From contig NC_081824.1 of assembly GCF_030867095.1 (NCBI RefSeq), forward strand, positions 349,220,203 to 349,284,202: DNA of 64,000 nucleotides, written 5' to 3'. Of the stretch, positions 42,079-51,885 are shown piece by piece (position 1 is the first letter of the stretch; the number at the start of each line of letters is the position of its first letter). Position numbers and translations under genes: made by a program. Below the pieces are notes generated by a model. The model was not told where the DNA came from, searched no databases, and saw only the letters and a program-made list of their open reading frames with translations. Source of the stretch: Alligator mississippiensis. Its lineage: Eukaryota > Chordata > Crocodylia > Alligatoridae.

Positions 42079-42549
42079 ATTGGATGTGTCCAGACAAGTG
42101 CGCACATGTGGTTTGTGGTGCACGTGCACCCGTTCACTGAACTGCTAATTTGCAGCATGGTGCCAAAATTTGACACCAGGAGATCCCACTGTCAAAAAAG
42201 GATGCAGGAAAAAATGCTGTGCGGCTCATGGCAGCAGTGTGCACCACCAAAAATGGAGCCTGGCCAGCCAGAGCCACACCCCAGCTGCCAGCCAGACTTC
42301 AGGAGGCCAGACTGGCACAGCTGCTGCCCCAGAAGGCTCCCAGGATCACAGGTAAGACTTCTGAGGCCAACATAGGTGCTGGCCACAGCCTCTCCTACCT
42401 CACCTGGGACAGTTTGCTGTGTGCTGGAGCTCACATGCAGCACCATGTCCTGGGGTAAAAAGCAGCGGCATAAATACGAGCCACTGCTATTTGTGCTGCA
42501 GGAAATGCACCCCCCCACACATGTGCCCACTCACCTAAACAGGCCCATT
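42079..42549. mobile_element. MITE, 3-bp TSD (att)
   Basis: The element spans 42,082-42,546 between two 'att' triplets. The left end is GGATGTGTCCAGACAAGTGC. The inverse of the right end is GGGCCTGTTTAGGTGAGTGG. Both then read '(C/G)GCACATGTG', and the differences are largely C/T and G/A transitions. The GC-rich interior is noncoding. Confidence 0.65.
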
Positions 42550-43024
42550 GTGTCCTTTCTCCTAGGATGACAATTCGACTCAAAACCTGTAAACCAAAAA
42601 TGTTGTTCTTATGTGAAATGGAAAACCCGTATATCACAGTTCGCCAAAATAATGAGGAGAGAGACAGCAACAGATATTCAATACAGCTAAAGGATAAACC
42701 AATGGAAAAATCTAACTGCCAGGAAGAAAATATGTTCCACAGTACAGCTAAACTATCTTAGCCATTAATCATAGTCTGAAATCAGTCAATTCATCAAAAT
42801 GCCATGTAGATCTGTATTTTTAATCTTACTCTCCCAATGTTAAAATATCCAGATCAATTTTTCCCTTGAAGTTCACATAAATGTTTGCCTTTGGACTGAG
42901 AGAAAAATTTGAAAATTAACAGGTCTTTTTAAAGAAATTGTATAGTTGCAAGAAAATTTGGGGATAGATTGGAAAGATGCTTAAAATGCCAGAGGATAAA
43001 ACAGCATGATTATCATTAAGGTTT
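42550..43024. other. Noncoding stretch, nothing recognised
   Basis: AT-rich sequence with short frames only. Confidence 0.4.
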
Positions 43025-43165
43025 AGAGAGGTAGTTAGCTGTGTTAGTCTGAAGTCAGGAGGGTAGTTAGCAGAAGTCAGAGGTAGTTGTCAGCATCTGA
43101 TGAAGTGAACTTCGGCTCACAAAAGCTTGTGCTCTGTATAGATCTTATTTAGTTAGTCCATACAG
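43025..43165. mobile_element. Penelope-type tail fragment
   Basis: 'agagaggtagttagctgtgt', 'tagtctgaagtcagg' and then 'gcatctgatgaagtgaactt' with 'cacaaaagcttgtgctctg' is the arrangement of the 3' ends of reptile Penelope-like repeats. It is related in plan to the 431-835 fragment but a different subfamily. No coding part. Confidence 0.45.
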
Positions 43166-43561
43166 TACACATCTCTGCCTTCATTATTAAGCTTCCCATA
43201 GTGAACAGAGTGTGCTGTAATCCAGAGTATTATACAACATGTGTAGAATATTTAGAAAAGCTGTTACTTCTTCTAGAATCTTGCCTTGCTTGGATCCTGG
43301 GCAACTGTAATTTTGGAGGGGCAAATTTTACTTTTGAGATCAGAAAAAAATCACTGTGGGTTGATTTCTACAGAACAGGAAATATCATGACTTTAAAGAT
43401 TTTCTTTAAACATATGATATAGAGTGTGTGTAATGGCATGGGATGAGATTAACATTTTAACATAATTTGGGGGGGATAACCTGTGAAACCGATTTCATAA
43501 TTCCTCAATCTAAGTGTTCAAAATTTCAGCTGATTTAAAAAAATTTGTCATAAGCATAGTA

Positions 43562-43702
43562 ACGGGAGGTAGGTAACTGTGTTAATCTCTAGTAAGAAAG
43601 AAAGCAGAGCAGAATGGTGCCTTAAAGAAAAAGTCAGAAAGACATACACTTTGTAGGTGAAAGCCTACTTCTTCAGATTCTGTGAGTGATGAAAGAGTGT
43701 GG
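43562..43702. mobile_element. Penelope-type tail fragment
   Basis: 'ggaggtaggtaactgtgtta', 'agcagagcagaatggtgcct' and 'gaaagcctacttcttcagat' follow the same plan as the previous fragment, with different wording. Confidence 0.4.
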
Positions 43703-43810
43703 TATAAAGGTTTTTATTACCTTATGTAATGTACATATAGCACTGTAAAACATTACAGAAGAGATATTTTTGAATTTTTTCCATATACTATTTTCTAACA
43801 ATTCCCTGTG

Positions 43811-43989
43811 AAACAATGGACATAATCTATCAGTTTTTAATAATCATGAGTAGCAGTTAATCATATGATCAGTTTGACTGCAGTGTGGTTAATCTGTCTC
43901 TCTCAGTTTTGCAAAATCAGGGCCTATGAAGTTTCATTGAAATAACTCGTAAATGCTAAAGTTTAACAAAATTCAGTATCTTTCTATTC
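43811..43989. mobile_element. Small MITE (AACAATRG ends), second copy
   Basis: This is the reverse-complement relative of 34,733-34,904. It starts AAACAATGGACATAATC and ends with the inverse of AATAGAAAGATACTG, with internal shared blocks. About 180 bases. Confidence 0.6.
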
Positions 43990-44503
43990 ACAGACAGTCT
44001 ACCCAACTTTTGACTTCCATTGCGGGCTGGCACATAATTCTGTTTAATTCCAAAAGAAGAGTGAAGGAAAAGTAATGCCCAATGAGCATGACTGATAATT
44101 TAGGACATGTACTCACCGAATGAATCACACATTGCTATATGGTAGTCATGCTCAGTTCATTCACAAAGGTAAAAGGCCTGATTCAGATCTCAAATCAATT
44201 TGCTCTTACATAATTCCAATGGGTTTATTCCCTATCTTGCACCAAAATGCATGAAAAGAAAACTAGGCCCAAGATGTTCTTACTGCATGACTGATTTTCA
44301 ATAGCTATAGATAAACTAAACATAGTATCTAATCTTTATCATGATGCCATCATAATACCATAAAGGGATTTTAGTGACATCACGAGAAAAGAAATTGAGG
44401 CTCTAGAGCCACATGGCAGTGTTAGTGAAACCAAATCGATTCCCATTTCTACTGATATACATCTTGGTACTGGTATAAATCTAAGTACTGTCCCTGTATT
44501 ATT
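43990..44503. other. Noncoding stretch, nothing recognised
   Basis: No recognisable element. Confidence 0.4.
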
Positions 44504-44772
44504 ACTGGGCACATCTACACAAGACACTACGTCATCATAGCGATAAGCTACGTCACTGTAGCTCATTGCTACAACAACATAGCATCAGCAGGCCCAAATT
44601 GTGATGCTGAAACTACTGCACAGTAGCAATGAGCCCATTGCTACTGTGCAGTAGCATGGGAAAAGAGCCGTGCAGCATCCAGACTGCACAATAACATTGC
44701 ATGCTTAAGCAAATACTAAATGACTGTGCAGTAACAACTGCACAGTCTGGTGCATGTGTACATGTGCCCACT
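44504..44772. mobile_element. MITE, 3-bp TSD (act), GGGTGTGTCTACAC family
   Basis: The element spans 44,507-44,769 with 'act' on both sides. The left end is GGGCACATCTACACAAGAC. The right end inverted is GGGCACATGTACACATGC. A large central inverted repeat ('gcagtagcaatgagccc' / 'gggctcattgctactgtgc'-like, around 44,620-44,655) is also seen. Noncoding. Confidence 0.78.
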
Positions 44773-45569
44773 GTGATGTAACATGACTCCTGAGAGCCAT
44801 GGGAGGTAATGACACACAGGGCAGCATCAGTGGCTGAGCTGCTGGTGGCACAGTGGTGGCCAGTCCAACAGGACAACTGCTTCTATTTTTTTGCTCCCCT
44901 TAAGGTTGGCACCTGGGACTGGTGCCCCGGTTGCCCATTGCTTTGTTGTACTACTGCCATTGCTCAAGTTTGAATTAATTTCTCTGGAATGTGGGTGACC
45001 AGATCTTTTTATTAGTATTGCATTTTTCTTTTTCGTGGCTGTTTGGGTGCTCACAGTCATGCTGCAATCAAACAGAGCACACAACACTCAAAACGATACA
45101 GTGTCCAAAAACATCTGTCCATAGGAAAGAAGGGGATGGGGGGGGGGCACAGAGGCAGGGGGAAGCCCTGCTGCTCGGGGGAGGGGGGAGGCGGGGGGAT
45201 TTGTGCTGGGTAAACTACATCTTGATCATTAGTAAGAGCCCAATATGTGCCACTGACTTTTGCTCAGAATAACCCACTGAAGGCAATGGGGAGTTCTGAG
45301 AAAAAAATCAATGGCACAATATGGTGCTACAAAACAAACTAGCAGAGCAGTCTGCAACACTCTGTCAGCTTCAGTACCAGATGGATGAGGTCTTCTTGAA
45401 TATTGTTCTCGGAAAGCAGAAAAATAACTCGGATGTGATGTGTTAGAAAGAACATGATTTTTTTTAAAACAAATCTGTGGAGTGATTAAAAAAAGTCAAA
45501 ATAAAAACATTATGAATCCCTCATGCATAATCTGTATCCCCTAAGACAAAAGGATCATCAAATAAAGCA
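44773..45569. other. Noncoding stretch with G-rich tract
   Basis: Positions 45,131-45,201 are a run of G-tracts that could form a G-quadruplex. Otherwise nothing recognised. Confidence 0.4.
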
Positions 45570-46058
45570 GTAACTGGTAGGCCTGTGTGAAGCGGCTAGT
45601 ATTCGCTTTGGATTCAGACTCAGCCGATTTGGGGGACAGTGATTCTATTCATTGATTCAAATCACTGTCCCAAATTGATTTGGCCGGATCTGATTCAGAG
45701 ATTTGGCCACTGCTGAATTGCCCAAATCTCTGAATCGATCAGGCCCCATCCCCTGCCCACTCTCCCAGCCCTGTTAATGGCTGCCCTGCCCAGTCCCTGC
45801 TCCCGGCTCTTTAAAAAAAAAAAAAAAAAGCCCCCACTCACCCACTCCTGCCAAGCAGGGGAGGGGTGATCCACTGCACTATGCTGCATGGTGGGCTCTG
45901 CTATGAGCCTTTCGACCCCCCAGAGAGCTTCGAATCGATTCAGACCTTTTTATTGGTCTCTAGATTCTTTTCGGGTTCGGAGATTCGGCTGCTGAATCAG
46001 GCCAAATCTCCTCCAAATCGAATCAGCGCCTGAAGCTTCGCACCATCCTAGTAACTGG
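45570..46058. mobile_element. hAT MITE, family 1, perfect 8-bp TSD
   Basis: The element spans 45,578-46,050 (473 bp). It starts TAGGCCTGTGTGAAGC and its inverse end is TAGGATGGTGCGAAGC. The duplication 'gtaactgg' is perfect (45,570-45,577 and 46,051-46,058). It shares its ends and shoulders ('gggggacagtgattc', 'ggccaaatctcctccaaatc') with the longer element at 6,070-7,027. Confidence 0.9.
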
Positions 46059-47907
46059 GATGTAAGCACATAAACTTCATAGCAGAAGGGCACAGTGCTG
46101 CCTCTTAACAAAATGGCACTAAGGAACTTTTTTTACAAGCTTGTGTAAATCCTCTGGCTACCGGGCCAAGAAAGAAAACAGCTACCATGTCTAGGGTATT
46201 TCTGGCAGACAATCATGTAAGTATAAAAAGATGGAGAGGAAGAAAAAGAATAAAACTTCTCTACTACTGTATTATTTCAGACCAACTTAAGTAGCTTCCC
46301 CCATGGTTGACAGGTTTTTTTTGGTCTGAGTTTCCACAGTAGCAGCAACCTTTTCACCTTGTTCTGCAAAGGTTGAGGGGAGTCCTACAAAAAAGGGATC
46401 TTTTCCTTCTTTCCAAAACAATGGAAGGAAGATATATTTCATTAACATAAGGCTTCCATGTCCTTTAATGGGCTTTGTTTGCCATTCACCTAAATTCTCC
46501 CTCAGCTTGTTCTCAGGTTGCACACGTATAAGGTGTGCTCAATCTAGTCAGGTTTGATGTCAGTAGGAGTTCTGTCTGAGGAGAATGGTATAAGCATTGC
46601 AGGATTTGACCTTATGTGAAGAAATCAATGGCAAAGTGTCCATTTGAAAAGATCTGCTCCAAAACTGTGTCCAAGGTCACCCTAATGAAAATGCAACATA
46701 TAGTTAAAATGGAATTGGAAAGTTTCACTGTACATTTGGCACAGGACGTTCTCATACATAAAGAGCTAAAGTTTGAAAGCATTAAGTACATTTCCCAGAT
46801 ATCTGTGTACCTCCAATTTAATCTTTTAAGTGGCTCATGCTGACCCTAGCATGACAAATGTGATCAAGTCAATTAGGCTTATTCACTAATGTGATACACC
46901 AGGTTCTATAACAGCATATGTAGTGCAAGTCCATACAGTATCCTGCTTCACCCACTTGTGACTTTGAGCTACGGTCATGATATTACAAACAATGGTGAAG
47001 CATGCAGATTTGTAAATGAAATTAGCACTGGCACAAGATAACAACATTATATCTACCAAAAGAACTGTAAGGGTAGTGCTGTGAAAGCTTTTATTATAAA
47101 GACAAGCAACATGCATGGTAATTCAGGTGTAAAGGAGAAGAAACTACAGATGATGTTATCTAATTTCTTTTGGCCTCCTTATGCACCATATACTTCATTA
47201 TGAACATAAGAATTGCCATATAAGAAGCAGCTACAGTTCATTTCACAGAAGATCTAGGTTCAAACAAAAGCCATTTCCAGGTACTTCTCATTGTTCCTGA
47301 GAATGTCACCATAATCCCAGGCAGAAGACTTCTATTCTATTTATATAGTTAAATAAACCATTGAATAAGCCATTCTTGTCACACACCCCAACATCTACAT
47401 TTATTTGAATTAAAATCCCATGTTTTCAAGTTATTTGAATATGGCATTATACACTGCTCAGTGAACTGTTACCAGTAGATATAAAATCACCTTAGGCACC
47501 TCAAGAACTTTTACACCACCACCTCCTCAAATGCTGAAAAAATAAGCTTTGCAGTACATCTAGAATATGAACACACCTACACCAACTGGGAAAGAAATCC
47601 TGCACCCTAGAGACACTCAGAGAATGACTGATCAACCATTCCCTCCATTTACAGTCGGGGGTTTCTATCTTCTTCATTTATCATGGTTGCAGATGTAGCA
47701 GGCTGGCACAGGGAGAGATGACATCTATTAAGTCCCAGCTAGTAAGTCCAAATAAGACTATTAAAGGTCAACATTGCACCATGAATTCTATCCAGAAATA
47801 TACAGTCATACAGGGCAGCTCCATGGCTATCAGTGATATCTTGACATGAAATTCTATTTAGTAAACAGGGCAAACAAAAGGAGTGGGGGTTGCCTTCTGC
47901 CAGACTC
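46059..47907. other. Noncoding stretch, nothing recognised
   Basis: AT-rich with short frames. I see no terminal repeats or retroelement motif. Confidence 0.4.
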
Positions 47908-48162
47908 AGTGGGTGTGTCTACACATGCATTAATGTGTTGTTGCTACCACTCATTAAGTTTAGTATCTCTAATATGAGGTACTACATAAATGCGCAGAAA
48001 TCAGCACTAATGCACAGTAGCAACAGTGCACAGTCTTTTTGTAATGTTTAATGCGCAGTAAACTAATTCTACTGTGTATTAGTACAGTTTTTGCCATGAC
48101 ATGCTAATGTGCAGTAGAGTTAGTCTGCTGCATATTAAGCATCTCATATAGACGTGTCCAGT
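47908..48162. mobile_element. MITE, 3-bp TSD (agt), GGGTGTGTCTACAC family
   Basis: The element spans 47,911-48,159 between 'agt' triplets. The left end is GGGTGTGTCTACACATGCAT. The inverse of the right end is GGACACGTCTATATGAGATG. 'gcacagtagcaacagtgcac' and 'aatgygcagta' units lie inside. 249 bases, noncoding. Confidence 0.75.
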
Positions 48163-48279
48163 ATGACACAATTTATAAAACCTTCCCCAGCACTCAACAG
48201 TACAACTATGCTGGTTATCACAGCTGGTTACAGTCACCAGGAAAGAGCTAGCATTTGTCCTCCCTTACAGAGGATGACT

Positions 48280-49287
48280 TCAATTGGAGGACTTCATCTG
48301 GACAGTGGGGATGTGGGCAGTGGGGTCCCCCAAGGCTCGGTCCCTGGGCTGGTACTGTTCAATATCTTCATCAGCAACCTGGATGAGGGCATGGAAAGCA
48401 CTCTGTCCAAATTCACAGATGACACCAAACTATGGAGCAAAGCAAACATACTGATGGGAAAAAACTGAATCCAGGCAGACCTGGACAGGTTAGAGAAGTG
48501 GGCAGAGAACAATAGGATGCAATTCAACAAGGATAAGTGCTACACCTAGAGACAGAGAATCATCAGCACACCTATAAACTGGGGGATGACCTTCTCAGCA
48601 GCACAGCAGCAGAAAGAGATCTCAGAGTAGTTGTCAACTCCAAGATGAATATAAGTCATCAGTGTGACAAAGTAATTAGCAGAGCTAACTGCACTTTGTT
48701 ATGCATTAGTAGGTGCATCACGAACTGGTCCAGGGAGGTGATGAACCCCCTCTGTGCAGCATTGGTCAAGCCACAGCTAGAGTATTGCATCCAGTTCTGG
48801 GCACCTCAATTCAAAAAGGATGTGGACAACCTTGAGAGGGTCCAGAGGAGGGCCACTTGTATGGTTAAAGGCCTGCAGGGAAGCCCTTATGAAGAAAGGC
48901 TAAGGGACCTGGACCTTTTCAGCCTCTGCAAGAGAAGGCTGAGGGGATCTTGTGTCAGTATACAAATTCACCGAGTGGGGCACCCGGGAATAGGAGATGC
49001 TCTGTTTACCAGAGCACCCCTTGGAATAACCAGAAACAATGTCCACAAGCTGATAGAGAGTAGACTTAGGTTAGACATCAGAAAGATCTTCACGGTTAGG
49101 GTTGCCAGAATCTGGAATGGACTTCCAGGGGTGGTGGTGCTCTCTCCTACCTTGGGGGTCTTCAAGACAAGACTGGACACACACCTGGCTAGGGTCACAT
49201 GACCACAGCACATTTTCCTGCCTCTGGCAGGGGGTCAGACTCAATGGTCCTGTGAGGTCCCTTCTGACCCTAGCATCTTTGAATCTG
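48280..49287 (+). mobile_element. CR1 LINE, 5'-truncated (plus)
   Basis: About 1 kb covering the last third of the reverse transcriptase, the ORF2 C-terminus and the CR1 3' UTR ('gggggtcagactcaatggtc', 'ggtcccttctgaccctagca'). It ends near 49,287 without a clear 8-bp tail. It starts about 120 bases after the MITE at 47,911. Confidence 0.85.
48290..49200 (+). pseudogene. CR1 ORF2 C-terminal part, decayed
   Basis: The first part reads [26 protein letters not shown]. The active-site motif FADD has become FTDD (KFTDDTKL, about 48,408-48,430). After stops and a frame change, an open run from 48,537 gives LETENHQHTYKLGDDLL, RDLRVVVNSKMNISHQCDKV, EYCIQFWAPQFKKDV, RATCMVKGLQGSPYEERL and VFKTRLDTHLA, the normal CR1 C-terminus. 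Nonfunctional. Confidence 0.82.
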
Positions 49288-49796
49288 TGGACTTGTCATT
49301 TAACAGGGAACTAGGGCAGGTAGAACAGTATTAGGGTTATGCTCATGGGTGGTTGCACAGTAAGGCTGCTGCATTTTGTAGTAAGTGACTCTCAAGGTGA
49401 TTGAATTTATTCCTAGATATGCGTTACAGGACTTAAACCTGGAGCTGAATATAGATCTGGCCATCTATTTCAAATGAGCTACTGTACCATCTACATAATC
49501 TTCCAGGTATTTGTTCATCCAGTAGCACTGAACAGGATCACAGGGCTGTGAACAATTAGATTAAATGTTCTCCTTGGTGGGAATTGTTAGAAAAAGTATT
49601 TTCTTTGTGATCACTTTAGTTGAGTTCAAGAGCTACCTGCTCTTCATCCAGGGATTGACTTTAGGCAGGCATTGAGAAAGGTGTGAGTTTTTTCCTTATA
49701 TTGTCCAACTCATTACCAGAAAATGTATAAATTAAGAGATTATATCTGTGTTAGCAGTTATACTATAGAGGTGTGGTTTACAGTATAACCCACTGT
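49288..49796. other. Noncoding stretch, nothing recognised
   Basis: AT-rich spacer. Confidence 0.4.
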
Positions 49797-50278
49797 GGGT
49801 GCATCTACACATGCATTAATGCACTTTAGTTAATATATATTAAATCTAGTACCTCTGGGCACTTTTACTCATGCTCTGTGACGGTGAGGGGTGCTTTAAT
49901 TACAGCGGCTCCAAGAGCCATTCTAATTAAAGCGCTGCAGCAGCTTGTGTATCAGCATCCCCATACTTCAAAATGGCAGCACAGGTGCTTGAACCAGCGA
50001 GGGGTGCTCATTCAATGCAGAGATGTGGGAGGCTGATGAAGCACAGTAATTACCACACTTCAGCAAACTTGATTAATCGAGTCTGCTCCGACATGCTGTA
50101 ATTAAAGTGTGTCAGAGAAATCTCCTCTCTCATGTACAGGCACAATCCATTGCAAGGTACTAGGAAAATGCGCATTATCCTGTCTTGATGTGCATTAACT
50201 AAATAGCACAGATTTTTAGTGCTTTAATGCTCCTTAATATAGGCAAATGAGCATTAAGGTGTATGTGTAGACACACCC
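49797..50278. mobile_element. MITE, GGGTGTGTCTACAC family, longest clear ends
   Basis: The left end is GGGTGCATCTACACATGCAT and the inverse of the right end is GGGTGTGTCTACACATACAC, both continuing into 'TAATGC'. The flanking triplets tgt and tct agree at two of three bases. The interior contains 'tttaattayagc' blocks shared with 13,608-13,849. 482 bases, noncoding. Confidence 0.75.
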
Positions 50279-51785
50279 TCTGTAGAAATATTTTCACCAC
50301 TATAATGGAGGTGTTTTTTGGTTTAGTTTAACCCTCCTCCCAAGGAATGAGAACTAAACCAAAAAAAGAAAAAAGGCTAAATTAATATGTTGGAATGTAG
50401 GTATTCATCTACTCTGGGGCATTATACCCATCTAACTATATTGGTTCCAACTCACAACTTAGATTATAGGTGAAAAATACAGTGTCAGGTGGGCATTATA
50501 CACCATGCTAGAATCAATTGTTTCTAGCTCTCCAGCTCCAAAAAATAGTGTGTGAATACCCTGCTTCAAAATACCCTCCAGGCCCAAAAAATAGTGAGAG
50601 AAAAAAATATACAGAGACTAATTTCCTGTCTCACCAGCATCAATAAAATAATGTTTTTTAATATAAATACACTTGCTCCATAATACATGACATCAAATTA
50701 TTCCTGTATAAATGTGTTAAATCTCTCTATTATTAAGGTAGGAACAAAAAAGTGGTAGTTCCTGCAATGCAATAGCTCTTCCTTACTAGATAGAATCCAG
50801 GGTAAAATAAAGCTCGTTTTGGAAGCCAGGTAACCTGATTATAAAAATGCCTTCACTAAATGGGACAAATGGCTAAATGAAAGCAGTACACTTTCTGCTG
50901 CTTTTATTGATTTTCAGTTTTGTTGTGCACATTCTAGCTTGCACACAGAAGCAGCTTTTCCATTTATCTATTCTCTTAGCTAATCTCATAGAAACGGCTG
51001 CATAAATTAGGATCAGGTCAGCTTGAGATCAAGATTCATAGTTATGGGTTTTGTCCATATCATCAAATAATTCAATAAACTAGGAATGGTGTTTCTGATG
51101 GGCTGAATGTACACTGTTCAAGTAAGGAAAGTTCAGCTGCTTTTTCACTTACTGGTGAAGAGATGAATAAATAATTACTCCAACAGTGAAACACAGAAAG
51201 GAAATTCAAGAACCATAATGCTTCAGGAGAAGAAACAAGAGATCCATTGCTTTTCTTCATTTTATAGGGAATTTTTTGGAGTGATGGTTTTTCTTAATGA
51301 ATTAATCCTAAATAACTGATATGGATGTTTTCTAATGCTTGATAATTTTATCTAATTCTTTTAAAATTATTCTAATTGCCTAATAGTTTCCTTGTATTAG
51401 TATTAATTTATAAGGAGGGGGGGAACAAATGTTAACATAGAATGAGACAGTAAGCTCAGCCCTGAGATTGCATGATGTATAGCTGTACTGAACCAGGAGC
51501 AGTCAAAGAAATCACAGTAATACTTGTAACTCTCCTCCTGGTCTGGCAGGAAAGGAAATTACTTTTTGCTTCCCACGTGGAATTTGCTGCATCTCTTTTG
51601 CCTGACGATTGTTGGGAGCGAGCAAATAGGGTGAGTACAAACGTGGCTTCACCCACTTCCCACCTCCTTTACCTTCTCCAAAGCCTTCAGTTTCTAGGGA
51701 GGGTATGACGAATACAGACTCTGTTATCTCTCACCAGTTCCATCGAGACACAGCAAATAGCCCTCCCAAACTCACAAAGAGAGAA
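50279..51785. other. Noncoding stretch, nothing recognised
   Basis: AT-rich sequence with short random frames and no visible element. Confidence 0.4.
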
Positions 51786-51885
51786 GCCTGGGCAGAATGG
51801 CACTTCAGAGACTAGCATTTTTTAGAGAGGCATAGGCTTTTGCAGGCAACACTCCACTTCATCAGATGCTATAACACAGATAAAT
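51786..51885. mobile_element. Possible Penelope-type tail fragment
   Basis: 'gggcagaatggcacttcaga' and then 'cttttgcaggcaacactcca' with 'cttcatcagatgctata' follow the plan of the tail at 43,562. Short and diverged. Confidence 0.35.

Noticed and set aside
45131-45201. G-tracts as a functional G-quadruplex promoter
   Set aside because: It is only a G-rich low-complexity patch with no gene or start site near it.
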